From contig NZ_JBHMEZ010000001.1 of the NCBI RefSeq assembly GCF_042427615.1, positions 496,001-560,000 on the forward strand: 64,000 nucleotides of DNA. Reading direction: 5' to 3'. Shown here piece by piece: positions 9,981 to 18,381 of this stretch. Each line of letters starts with the position of its first letter. The first letter of the stretch is position 1. This DNA comes from Formosa undariae. GTDB lineage: Bacteria > Bacteroidota > Bacteroidia > Flavobacteriales > Flavobacteriaceae. A program made the position numbers and the translations under genes. The notes under the pieces are model-generated. The model was given only the letters and a program-made list of their open reading frames with translations, did no database searches and had not been told where the DNA came from.

Positions 9981-11354
9981 ATGAAACGTAACTTTTTAAA
10001 TTACAAATTACTAACAGGAATAGCTTTATCTATGGGATTAATGACTGCTTGTAGTAGTGATGATTCAACAAACGAGGATCCAACAGATCCTGAAGTACCA
10101 GCAGTAGATTCTAGATGGATAACAGTAGCCGGTGCCAAAATGGGAACTAACCCAGGAGATGGTAATGGCGGTACATACATTTACTCAATTAACAGCGAAG
10201 ACGCTAAAGACCCTACAGTGTCTATAGACCCTTTTGAAAACGGTTTTATAGCACCTTCTAACAGAACTGCCAGATTACAATCTTCTGAAGATGGTAGCAC
10301 AATATTTAATATAAGCTATGCAGGAGACACTGGTGGTAATTATACTAAATACGACGTGCAAGGAGGAAATACATTCCAACAATTAGGTACAGACGTAAAC
10401 ATTTCACAATATGTTGGAACAGCACCTAGATGGGTTAAATTATTTGACGGAGACCAAACAGGAGCTGCTGTATATGTTAACGTAGCTGAGCCCACAATTG
10501 ATGATAACGGTACGCCAGACGATATATCTGACGATACTTATGTACGTACAGATGCTACGATTGGTGTAGTTACTTTAGATTTAGAGAACTCTTTAATTAA
10601 AAATTTTGAAGAGCATAGTGTGCCTTTAAGTGCAGAAGAAGAAGCAAACGGTTATTATTTCTCTAGAATTGATATGCCTACTTTAAATGCAGCTGGAGAT
10701 AAATTATATATTGGTGGTCGTTTAAGTAAAGTTGACCCTACTACTACAGAAAGTGATAGCGATTACACAATTTTAGGTTCTAAAACTATTGTCTTAGATT
10801 ACCCTTCTTTGTTAAATCCAACAGTAATTACATCTGCAGTAGGACATGGAAATACTAATGGTTACCGTAGTATTAATGCTTTCGAATATAATGGAAGTGT
10901 GTACCAAGCAAACCAAAGTGATCCAGAAGGTTCTCACATCTTAAAAATTGATGCTAATAACCAATACGACGATTCATACGACTTTAATTTAGACGACGCT
11001 TTAAACGTAAACGGTGCATATATTCTTGCTTGGAGACCAGCTTCTAATGGTAAAGCGGTAGTCGCTTACCGTCATGATGACTCTGTAGAAGGAGTAGCAG
11101 GTGCTCAAGGCTTTTTTGCTTTAGTAGATTTAAACGCTAAAACGGCTCAAAAGATTGATGCGATCCCTTACGATCCAGATTTTTACTTATTCCAATACCA
11201 AGGTTTTGTGGTTGATGGAACAGAAATTTACTTAACTCAAGGTGCTGTAGGTGAAAATGGAAACATTTACATTGTAGAAACAGAAACAGGAGAGGTTACT
11301 AAAGGTGCTGAATTAGTAAACATAGAAGGAAGCCACTTTATTGGAGTTTTCTAA
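9981..11354 (+). CDS. DUF4374-type surface lipoprotein (XusB-like)
   Basis: A 457-residue lipoprotein: signal peptide with lipobox MTACSS (Cys at about residue 24), an acidic Asp/Glu linker, then a repetitive all-beta body with blades such as TIGVVTLDLENS, YTILGSKTIVLDYP and FFALVDLNAKTAQKI, compatible with a beta-propeller. The Asp/Gly-rich pattern and the position immediately after a TonB receptor match DUF4374 proteins. In Bacteroides thetaiotaomicron, XusB of this kind captures ferric enterobactin at the cell surface. It lies 24 bases after the receptor stop, in the same operon. No PepSY (XusC-like) membrane reductase follows; the operon ends in terminators. Confidence 0.75.
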   Translation: MKRNFLNYKLLTGIALSMGLMTACSSDDSTNEDPTDPEVPAVDSRWITVAGAKMGTNPGDGNGGTYIYSINSEDAKDPTVSIDPFENGFIAPSNRTARLQSSEDGSTIFNISYAGDTGGNYTKYDVQGGNTFQQLGTDVNISQYVGTAPRWVKLFDGDQTGAAVYVNVAEPTIDDNGTPDDISDDTYVRTDATIGVVTLDLENSLIKNFEEHSVPLSAEEEANGYYFSRIDMPTLNAAGDKLYIGGRLSKVDPTTTESDSDYTILGSKTIVLDYPSLLNPTVITSAVGHGNTNGYRSINAFEYNGSVYQANQSDPEGSHILKIDANNQYDDSYDFNLDDALNVNGAYILAWRPASNGKAVVAYRHDDSVEGVAGAQGFFALVDLNAKTAQKIDAIPYDPDFYLFQYQGFVVDGTEIYLTQGAVGENGNIYIVETETGEVTKGAELVNIEGSHFIGVF

Positions 11355-11380
11355 ACCGAATATATCTTTATTATAAATAG

Positions 11381-11408
11381 AAAAGACTGTCTGAAAAGGC
11401 AGTCTTTT
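11381..11408 (+). terminator. Rho-independent terminator after the DUF4374 gene
   Basis: A hairpin with a 9-base stem (AAAAGACTG / CAGTCTTTT), extendable by three further pairs, starts 26 bases after the stop codon. Confidence 0.7.
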
Positions 11409-11464
11409 AATGGGTAAACATCTAATAAACCCACTACATAATTTATTAGGAATTAGTCAAAAGT

Positions 11465-11498
11465 AAAGCCTCATTAACAGTGTTAATGAGGCTTTTTT
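11465..11498. terminator. Bidirectional terminator between DUF4374 gene and pyk
   Basis: A near-perfect 14-base stem (AAAGCCTCATTAAC / GTTAATGAGGCTTT) with a 3-base loop, a T-run on the plus strand and an A-run on the other side. It can stop transcription from both converging genes. Confidence 0.85.
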
Positions 11499-11519
11499 AA
11501 TACTATATTTTATAGTGAA

Positions 11520-12953
11520 TTATAACTTAATTTCAGTTACACGTAATGTATTCACCATTCCTTTATCTTGAATAGGCATAGCTGCTAAACTAATTAACAT
11601 GTTACCTTCTTCTAAATAACCTTTTTCGCAAGCTAATCTGTTTACATCTTCAATAGTTTCGTCTGTACTAACAAATCTATCATAGTAAAATGCTTTCACA
11701 CCCCATAACAAGTTAAGTTGCGTTAAGATACGTCTATTAGAAGTAAATACTAGAATATGAGCTGAAGGTCTCCAAGCTGAAATTTGGAACGCTGTATACC
11801 CACTATTTGTTAAAGTAGATATTGCCTGTGCGTTAATTTCGTTTGCCATATTTGCGGCATGGAAACAAATAGATTTTGTAATATAACGTTTGGTACGAAT
11901 ATGAGGTGGAGATTGTGGCACCTTTATAAGTGGTGAATCTTCTACACTCTTAATAATATTCGACATTTGTGTAATAACCTGAATTGGATATTGTCCAACA
12001 GAAGTTTCTCCTGAAAGCATTACGGCATCTGCACCATCCATAACAGAGTTGGCAACATCGTTTACTTCTGCACGTGTTGGAGTTAAACTATCAATCATAG
12101 TCTCCATCATTTGCGTTGCAATAATAACAGGTATTCTTGCTTTTTTAGCACATAGTACTAATTGCTTCTGAATTAATGGTACTTCTTCTGCAGGAATTTC
12201 AACTCCTAAATCACCACGAGCTACCATTAAACCATCGCAATACGCAACAATTTTATCGATATTTTCTACCGCTTCTGGTTTTTCGATTTTAGCAATTATA
12301 GGAATTTTTTCCTCACTATGTTCTTTAATAAGTTCTTGTAATTGCATTAAATCTTCGGCATGACGCACAAAAGATAATGCCATCCAATCTACCTTTAAAG
12401 AACATGCAAAAATAGCATCTTCTATATCTTTTTCGGTAAGTGCTGGCTGCGAGATATTTGTATTAGGAAGGTTAACACCTTTTTTAGACTTTAACGGACC
12501 TCCTTGAATAACTCTTGCTGTAACTTCGTCTATCTCGTTTGTAGATACAACTTCAAAAATTAATTTTCCGTCGTCAAGAAGAATACGTTCACCTGCTTTA
12601 GCATCTTGAGGGAATTGTTTGTAAGTCATGTAAACACGTTCCTTAGTTCCTTCAAACCTTTCGCCAGTAGCGAAGATAATCTCGTCTCCAGGGTTTACAA
12701 AAACCTCACCTTTCATTACACCTACACGAAGCTTAGGACCTTGTAAATCACCTAAGATCGCAGCATTGTAACCGAATTCATCATTTAACTCACGAATCAT
12801 TTTAACACGTTCTGCGACATCTGCATAATCAGCATGAGAAAAATTAATTCTAAATACGTCAGCACCTTCGTCTAACATCCCTTTTAAAACTTCTTTCGTA
12901 CTCGTCGCTGGCCCTAGGGTGGCCACTATTTTGGTCTTTTTTCTTTTCAACAT
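11520..12953 (-). CDS. pyk: Pyruvate kinase
   Basis: A 477-residue pyruvate kinase, the last ATP-forming step of glycolysis. Visible motifs are the N-terminal KTKIVATLGPAT, the active-site IPIIAKIEKPEAVEN, the ARGDLGVEIPAEEV segment, TQMMETM and the MLSGETSVGQYP motif. The C-terminal allosteric-type domain (about 350-477) is present, so it is full length. The ATG overlaps the stop of the IPExxxVDY gene (TAATG), so the two are translationally coupled, a pairing that is conserved in flavobacteria as far as I know. Confidence 0.96.
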   Translation of the reverse strand: MLKRKKTKIVATLGPATSTKEVLKGMLDEGADVFRINFSHADYADVAERVKMIRELNDEFGYNAAILGDLQGPKLRVGVMKGEVFVNPGDEIIFATGERFEGTKERVYMTYKQFPQDAKAGERILLDDGKLIFEVVSTNEIDEVTARVIQGGPLKSKKGVNLPNTNISQPALTEKDIEDAIFACSLKVDWMALSFVRHAEDLMQLQELIKEHSEEKIPIIAKIEKPEAVENIDKIVAYCDGLMVARGDLGVEIPAEEVPLIQKQLVLCAKKARIPVIIATQMMETMIDSLTPTRAEVNDVANSVMDGADAVMLSGETSVGQYPIQVITQMSNIIKSVEDSPLIKVPQSPPHIRTKRYITKSICFHAANMANEINAQAISTLTNSGYTAFQISAWRPSAHILVFTSNRRILTQLNLLWGVKAFYYDRFVSTDETIEDVNRLACEKGYLEEGNMLISLAAMPIQDKGMVNTLRVTEIKL

Positions 12954-13438
12954 TAATTAAAAATTAAATTGTCTTTCGATTTTAACTGATCCACATTTAC
13001 CATATAAGTTGTAATAACTTCAGGTATTTGTTGGATTTTATTTACTATTAATTGTTCACTTATTTGTAAGTCTTCCTTTGTAATCTTCATTAAATAATCT
13101 ACATTTTTTAACTCCGGAACCAAGTTATAAGACTTTATAATTTTTTCTTCGTTTGCAAACAGAGAACCTGAGCTATGTAAGCTATCTTCTTCGCGTTTAC
13201 AGATATTGGACACTAAATTATATGTAATTAAATTTAAGTCATCCTTCCATTCAAAAATGGGATAAGCAGCAGAAAAATATTTGTAATCAATATCTTGAGC
13301 TCTTCTTACTAGATTTAATTTTAACTTACTATTTATATAATAAGCTAATCTATAATCTTCTAATCTACTATGTATGGCAATTAAAATATAATCGACGTCT
13401 TCTAGAAAGTCCTCAAGATTAAGTTTATGAATGGCCAT
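12953..13438 (-). CDS. IPExxxVDY-family protein
   Basis: A 161-residue protein of the Bacteroidota family named after its C-terminal motif. Here the motif reads IPEVITTYMVNVDQLKSKDNLIF, with IPE and VD(Q) conserved and the expected LKSK-NLIF tail. The N-terminal part (DYILIAIHSRLEDYRLAYYIN) also fits. No function is established. It lies directly upstream of and overlaps pyk, so it may be involved in pyk expression or simply co-transcribed. No hydrophobic segment or signal peptide is present; likely cytoplasmic. Confidence 0.8.
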   Translation of the reverse strand: MAIHKLNLEDFLEDVDYILIAIHSRLEDYRLAYYINSKLKLNLVRRAQDIDYKYFSAAYPIFEWKDDLNLITYNLVSNICKREEDSLHSSGSLFANEEKIIKSYNLVPELKNVDYLMKITKEDLQISEQLIVNKIQQIPEVITTYMVNVDQLKSKDNLIFN

Positions 13439-13577
13439 AATCGTTACGTTATCTATGTAAAGATAACATTTATAAGCGTTAATAAATTAACTTTAGGCTT
13501 AACTTATTGTTATATTTTTACGAAATCGTTTTAGTTTACGATATAATTCATAAAAAATCCTGCTAAATGTCTTGTAG

Positions 13578-14318
13578 CTAGTTAACTTTAGAAATTTCGT
13601 TTTGAAACACAAAAAATGCACGCTTAGAAGCTTTTTCTTCGGCTTTCTTTTTGGAAGTTGCGCGTGCTTTAGCTACAATTTTTTTATCGATAGCTAGTTT
13701 TACGGCAAAATGTCTTACTTGATCAATTCCTGTATCGTCGTACACATTATACTCGAATGTTTTCTTTTCTTTCTGGCACCATTCGATAAGTAAGCTTTTA
13801 TAACTAATTACTTTACCTTCTAGTTTTTCAATATCTACAAAAGGATCAATTATCCGTTTGTAAATAAATTTCTCGCAGTATTTAAAGCCTCCATCCAAAT
13901 AAATTGCACCAACCAAAGCTTCGAATAAATTCCCGTGAATATTGTCGCCAAATTGACCCTTCGGAATTTTACTTTCGATTAAATCTATTAAATGTAAATC
14001 ACGACCAAGTTCGTTTAGATGTTCTCGGCTAACAATTTTAGAGCGCATTTTAGTAAGATACCCTTCGTCTCCTGCAGGCGCTTCTTTATATAAATGTGAA
14101 GCAATTACAGAACCCAACATGGCGTCTCCTAAAAACTCTAATCGTTCGTAATTAATAGCATTACCCTTTTTGTCTCTAATATTCATAGAGCGATGGGTAA
14201 AAGCCGTCCGATAGTAGCTTTCATTTTTAGGTCTGAAACCTAAAATTTTGGTAAGAGAAACAAAAAAATTCCCGTTATTTTTAAAACGGGAATTTAATAT
14301 GTTACGAATGTATTTCAT
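13578..14318 (-). CDS. rnc: Ribonuclease III
   Basis: A 246-residue double-strand-specific endoribonuclease. The nuclease signature ERLEFLGDAMLG begins at residue 58, the second acidic cluster (GNLFEALVGAIYLDGG) is present, and a double-stranded RNA-binding domain fills about 170-240 with a KKKAEEKASKRAF end. It processes rRNA precursors and structured mRNAs. It follows fabF by 6 bases, giving the order acpP-fabF-rnc that is common in bacteria. Length is normal. Confidence 0.95.
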   Translation of the reverse strand: MKYIRNILNSRFKNNGNFFVSLTKILGFRPKNESYYRTAFTHRSMNIRDKKGNAINYERLEFLGDAMLGSVIASHLYKEAPAGDEGYLTKMRSKIVSREHLNELGRDLHLIDLIESKIPKGQFGDNIHGNLFEALVGAIYLDGGFKYCEKFIYKRIIDPFVDIEKLEGKVISYKSLLIEWCQKEKKTFEYNVYDDTGIDQVRHFAVKLAIDKKIVAKARATSKKKAEEKASKRAFFVFQNEISKVN

Positions 14319-14324
14319 TCGATT

Positions 14325-15578
14325 TTAGTCTTCTAATTTTCTGAATAATACACAAGCGTTGTGACCGCCAAATCCAAAAGTATTACTCATAACAACTTTA
14401 ACATCGCGTTTTTGAGCTTTGTTAAGTGTTAAGTTTAATTCTGGATCAATTCTTTCGTCTACAACTTCGTGATTAATTGTTGGAGGAACGATACCATGCT
14501 CCATTGCCAAAATAGCAGCAATAGACTCTATAGCACCAGCCGCACCTAACAAGTGACCAGTCATTGACTTTGTTGAATTAATGTTGATGTTTTTAGCATG
14601 TTTACCAAAAACTTCAGAAATTGCTTTTAGTTCGGCCACATCCCCAAGAGGTGTAGAAGTTCCATGTGTATTAATATGGTCTACATCTTCTGGTTTTAAA
14701 CCTGCATTTTCTAAACAATTTCTCATTACAGCTATAACGCCTATACCTTCCGGATGTGGTGCCGTCATATGATATGCATCTGATGACATTCCGCCACCCA
14801 TAACTTCTGCATAAATTTTAGCGCCTCTTGCTTTTGCATGCTCATATTCTTCAAGAATAATTGCCCCTGCGCCTTCTCCTAATACAAAACCATCTCGGGT
14901 TGCGTCAAAAGGTCTAGATGCTGTTTCTGGACTTTCGTTTCTTGTAGATAATGCATGCATCGCATTAAAACCACCCATTCCTGCAATAGTAACAGCGGCT
15001 TCACTACCTCCTGTAACAATAACATCACACTGTCCTAAACGTATATAGTTTAGAGCGTCTATCATTGCATTTGCAGAAGAAGCACATGCCGAAACTGTTG
15101 TATAGTTAGGTCCCATAAATCCATGTTTAATGGAAATGTTACCTGGTGCTATATCCGCAATCATTTTAGGTATAAAAAATGGGTTAAATCGTGGTGAACC
15201 ATCGCCTGCCGCAAAGTTTAATACTTCGTTTTGAAATGTTTCTAAACCACCAATTCCAGCGCCCCAAATTACACCTACTCGTAATTTGTTAACAACGTTT
15301 AGATCTAACTTAGCATCTAAGATAGCTTCGTCTGAAGCTACCATAGCGTACTGTGTGAATCTATCCATCTTACGAGCCTCTTTTCTGTCAAGAAAATCGG
15401 TAGGATTAAAGTTTTTTAATTCGCAAGCGAATTTAGTTTTGAACTTTTCAGCATCAAAATAAGTTATAGGCCCAGCCCCACTTTTCCCGCTAATTAGAGC
15501 ATCCCAATATTCATCCTTGGTATTTCCAATCGGAGTTAGCGCTCCTAAACCTGTAACTACTACTCGCTTTAGTTCCAT
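14325..15578 (-). CDS. fabF: Beta-ketoacyl-ACP synthase II
   Basis: A 417-residue condensing enzyme of fatty acid elongation. The thiolase-fold active site is complete: nucleophile C165 (TVSACASSA), H305 (NTHGTSTPLGD), K337 and H342 (KSMTGHLLGAAG). It elongates acyl-ACP with malonyl-ACP, in particular C16 unsaturated chains. It sits between acpP (12 bases) and rnc (6 bases), clearly one operon. The N-terminal RVVVTGLGALTPIG is canonical, supporting the start at 15578. Confidence 0.97.
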   Translation of the reverse strand: MELKRVVVTGLGALTPIGNTKDEYWDALISGKSGAGPITYFDAEKFKTKFACELKNFNPTDFLDRKEARKMDRFTQYAMVASDEAILDAKLDLNVVNKLRVGVIWGAGIGGLETFQNEVLNFAAGDGSPRFNPFFIPKMIADIAPGNISIKHGFMGPNYTTVSACASSANAMIDALNYIRLGQCDVIVTGGSEAAVTIAGMGGFNAMHALSTRNESPETASRPFDATRDGFVLGEGAGAIILEEYEHAKARGAKIYAEVMGGGMSSDAYHMTAPHPEGIGVIAVMRNCLENAGLKPEDVDHINTHGTSTPLGDVAELKAISEVFGKHAKNININSTKSMTGHLLGAAGAIESIAAILAMEHGIVPPTINHEVVDERIDPELNLTLNKAQKRDVKVVMSNTFGFGGHNACVLFRKLED

Positions 15579-15590
15579 AAAAATCTCTCC

Positions 15591-15824
15591 TTATTTTGCA
15601 GCTTCTATATAAGTAATAGCTTGACCAACTGTTGCAATGTTTTCTGCTTGATCATCTGGAATTTGAATATCGAATTCTTTTTCGAATTCCATAATTAATT
15701 CTACAGTGTCTAATGAATCTGCTCCTAGGTCGTTTGTGAAGCTAGCTTCAGTAACAACTTCGTTTTCATCAACACCTAATTTGTCTACGATAATCGCTTT
15801 TACTCTTGATGCAATGTCTGACAT
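15591..15824 (-). CDS. acpP: Acyl carrier protein
   Basis: A 77-residue acidic ACP. The phosphopantetheine attachment serine is S37 in DLGADSLDTVELIM. It carries growing acyl chains for fatty acid synthesis and is the first gene of the acpP-fabF-rnc operon. Length and helix pattern are typical. Confidence 0.97.
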   Translation of the reverse strand: MSDIASRVKAIIVDKLGVDENEVVTEASFTNDLGADSLDTVELIMEFEKEFDIQIPDDQAENIATVGQAITYIEAAK

Positions 15825-15854
15825 AATCTTTAATTTTAAGTTTTAAATAAGGTG

Positions 15855-15862
15855 CAAAAATA
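15855..15862 (-). promoter_or_regulatory. Candidate -7 box for acpP operon
   Basis: Reads TATTTTTG on the minus strand, matching TAnnTTTG, 30 bases upstream of the acpP ATG. No clear TTG at the expected -33 distance. Confidence 0.5.
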
Positions 15863-16060
15863 AAAAACTTTATTTTAAAACACGCTTTTAGTTTGAAAAT
15901 AGTGAATGTAAATTAACAAATTTAAACTGAAGTAATTTAATTTTGCACAAAAGTATTTTAATTTACGCCTCATATTATAAATAAATAGGTGTGCCCTTAC
16001 AAGGACTAACCATCAGTGTTTACAACGATTTTAATACTTTTAAAACAAAAACTATAACAC

Positions 16061-16624
16061 ATGAAACGTATTGTAATTTTCGCTTCTGGATCGGGATCGA
16101 ATGCTGAAAACTTAATAAAATATTTTAAAACAAAATCTGATGCTTCAGTAATGCTTGTTCTTACCAACAATCCCCATGCCAAAGTGATAGACAGATGTAA
16201 GCAGTTAGACATAAGCGCATTATCCTTTAACAGAGTCGCCTTTACTAAGACTAACGACGTTTTAAACCTATTAGAAAGCGCAAAGCCAGATCTTATTGTT
16301 TTGGCCGGTTTTTTATGGAAATTCCCAGAAGTCATCCTAAATACCTACCCGAATAAGGTAATTAACGTCCATCCTGCACTACTACCTAAATTTGGAGGAA
16401 AAGGCATGTATGGGATGCATGTTCATGAAGCTGTAGTCGCGAATAAAGAAACAGAAACTGGTATTACGATACACTATGTAAATGAAAATTACGATGAAGG
16501 TGCCATCATTTTTCAAGCCACTTGCCCTGTTTTAAATACAGATACAGCCGAAGATGTTGCTGCTAAAATTCACGAGCTAGAAATGAAACATTTTCCGCTA
16601 GTTGTCGAACAACTTTTAAAGTAA
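16061..16624 (+). CDS. purN: Phosphoribosylglycinamide formyltransferase
   Basis: A 187-residue GART enzyme using 10-formyltetrahydrofolate in the third step of purine synthesis. It starts MKRIVIFASGSGSNAENL (substrate phosphate loop). The catalytic segment is INVHPALLPKFGGKGMYG with the Asn-His pair, followed by the TGITIHYVNENYDEGAII motif with the conserved Asp. Full length for the family. It is followed after 30 bases by an RNase H gene. A TAATTTTG box at 15938-15945 could be its promoter, which would leave a leader of roughly 110 bases. Confidence 0.95.
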   Translation: MKRIVIFASGSGSNAENLIKYFKTKSDASVMLVLTNNPHAKVIDRCKQLDISALSFNRVAFTKTNDVLNLLESAKPDLIVLAGFLWKFPEVILNTYPNKVINVHPALLPKFGGKGMYGMHVHEAVVANKETETGITIHYVNENYDEGAIIFQATCPVLNTDTAEDVAAKIHELEMKHFPLVVEQLLK

Positions 16625-16654
16625 AACACATAAACTCGTTTTTCAGGTAATTAC

Positions 16655-17290
16655 ATGTCGAAAAAAAAGAAATATTATACCGTTTGGAAAGGCCATAAAC
16701 CAGGAGTTTATGAAACTTGGAATGCTTGTAAGGCGCAAACCAAAGATTATCCAAGTGCTGTTTACAAATCTTTTCCAACTTTAGCTGCCGCAAAACAAGC
16801 TTTAAATAGCAGTCCTAAAGATTTTATTGGCAATAAATCGTTTACAAGTGGATTAACTTCTGAAGCACTAAAAAAAATAGGGCGGCCCAATTACAACTCC
16901 ATTGCTGTAGATGCAGCTTCTAGTGGTAATCCCGGTATTATGGAATATCGTGGCGTAGAGACAAAATCGAAAAGACAACTTTTTATACAAGGTCCTTTTA
17001 AACAAGGTACTAACAACATCGGTGAGTTTCTGGCAATTGTTCACGGCTTGGCATTGCTTAAAAAAAATAATAGTAATCTTTTAATTTACACCGATTCTAG
17101 GACAGCTATGAGTTGGGTGAAAAAGAAAAATTGTAACACCAAATTAGAGCGTACCGACAAAAATAAAGATGTGTTCGATTTGATAGATCGTGCTGTAAGT
17201 TGGCTTAAAAATAACGACTACGTAACAACAATAGTAAAATGGGAAACTAAAGCCTGGGGAGAAATTCCTGCAGATTTTGGTAGAAAATAA
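16655..17290 (+). CDS. rnhA: Viroplasmin-RNase H1 fusion protein
   Basis: A 211-residue ribonuclease H with an N-terminal caulimovirus viroplasmin-type hybrid-binding domain (about 3-50: YYTVWKGHKPGVYETWNAC...YKSFPTLAAAKQAL). The RNase H domain spans about 75-211. The four catalytic acids can be traced: Asp in VDAASSGNPG, Glu in IGEFLAIVHG, Asp in YTDSRTAMSW and Asp in PADFGRK at the end. It removes RNA from RNA-DNA hybrids. This architecture is the usual one in Bacteroidota. Confidence 0.9.
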   Translation: MSKKKKYYTVWKGHKPGVYETWNACKAQTKDYPSAVYKSFPTLAAAKQALNSSPKDFIGNKSFTSGLTSEALKKIGRPNYNSIAVDAASSGNPGIMEYRGVETKSKRQLFIQGPFKQGTNNIGEFLAIVHGLALLKKNNSNLLIYTDSRTAMSWVKKKNCNTKLERTDKNKDVFDLIDRAVSWLKNNDYVTTIVKWETKAWGEIPADFGRK

Positions 17291-17368
17291 TTATAACAAC
17301 CTCATTACTAGAATATAATTTGGTTTTATTTTAAGAAGATTATATTACCGCTATTCATACATAAAGGC

Positions 17369-17376
17369 TATATTTG
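17369..17376 (+). promoter_or_regulatory. -7 box of pfkB-family gene
   Basis: TATATTTG exactly matches TAnnTTTG and lies 22 bases before the ATG, giving a very short leader. The -33 element is weak (TTA at 17345-17347). Confidence 0.5.
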
Positions 17377-17398
17377 CCAAAAAATTTGACACCTCCTT

Positions 17399-18325
17399 AT
17401 GAGCCAATTAGTAATCGTTGGGACCGTAGCTTTTGATGCTATTGAAACCCCATTCGGAAAAACTGACAAAATTCTTGGTGGCGCTGCCACTTACATCGGG
17501 TTATCTGCTTCGCAGTTTAATTTAGACAGTGCTGTCGTTTCTGTAGTAGGAAACGATTTCCCGCAAGACTATCTCGAATTATTATCTAACAGAAACATCG
17601 ACATCTCAGGTCTAGAAATCGTAAAAGACGGAAAAACATTCTTCTGGAGTGGCCGTTACCATTACGACATGAATACTCGAGATACTTTAGTGACAGAACT
17701 AAATGTATTAGCCGATTTTAATCCTATTGTCCCTGAAGCCTATAAAAGTGCAGAAGTGGTTATGTTAGGAAACTTACATCCCTTAGTACAACTTGGTGTT
17801 TTAGACCAAATGACGACTAAGCCAAAATTAGCAATCCTAGATACTATGGATTTTTGGATGGACAATGCCCTTGAAGATTTACATAAAGTAATTGCTCGAA
17901 TAGACGTACTTACTATTAACGATGAAGAAGCAAGACAATTAACCGGAGAATACTCTTTAGTTAATGCGGCACAAAAAATCTTTGAATTAGGACCACAATA
18001 TGTGGTTATTAAAAAAGGAGAACATGGTGCTTTATTATTTCATAAAGACGAAATTTTCTCTGCACCAGCTTTACCATTAAAAAGCGTATTCGATCCAACT
18101 GGAGCCGGAGATACTTTTGCTGGAGGGTTTGCAGGTTTCTTAGCTAATTCAGGCGATTACACATTCGAAAACATGAAAACAGCCATTATTTATGGTTCGG
18201 CATTAGCCTCTTTTTGTGTAGAAGAATTTGGAACAGAACGCTTACAAAAAGTCAAAACCGACGAACTTAATCTCCGACTGCAACAGTTTAAGGAGTTAAC
18301 AACATTTAATATAGATTTATCATAA
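17399..18325 (+). CDS. PfkB-family sugar/nucleoside kinase
   Basis: A 308-residue ribokinase-superfamily kinase. The N-terminal GGAATYIGLSASQF motif binds the sugar, and the C-terminal signature DPTGAGDTFAGGFAGF contains the catalytic Asp and anion hole. Length is typical. The substrate cannot be deduced (ribose, fructose, adenosine or other). It has its own promoter-like box and is followed by a strong hairpin before the purF-like gene. Confidence 0.85.
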   Translation: MSQLVIVGTVAFDAIETPFGKTDKILGGAATYIGLSASQFNLDSAVVSVVGNDFPQDYLELLSNRNIDISGLEIVKDGKTFFWSGRYHYDMNTRDTLVTELNVLADFNPIVPEAYKSAEVVMLGNLHPLVQLGVLDQMTTKPKLAILDTMDFWMDNALEDLHKVIARIDVLTINDEEARQLTGEYSLVNAAQKIFELGPQYVVIKKGEHGALLFHKDEIFSAPALPLKSVFDPTGAGDTFAGGFAGFLANSGDYTFENMKTAIIYGSALASFCVEEFGTERLQKVKTDELNLRLQQFKELTTFNIDLS

Positions 18326-18358
18326 AAAAACGCGCGCTTGTAAAAAAGCGCGTTTTTT
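18325..18358 (+). terminator. Terminator between pfkB-family gene and purF-like gene
   Basis: An 11-base perfect stem (AAAAAACGCGC / GCGCGTTTTTT) with a 12-base loop and T-run begins at the last base of the stop codon. The gene after it starts 23 bases later, so the purF-like gene probably has its own promoter or is read-through controlled. Confidence 0.85.
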
Positions 18359-18381
18359 AATTAATTTTATAATACATACCA

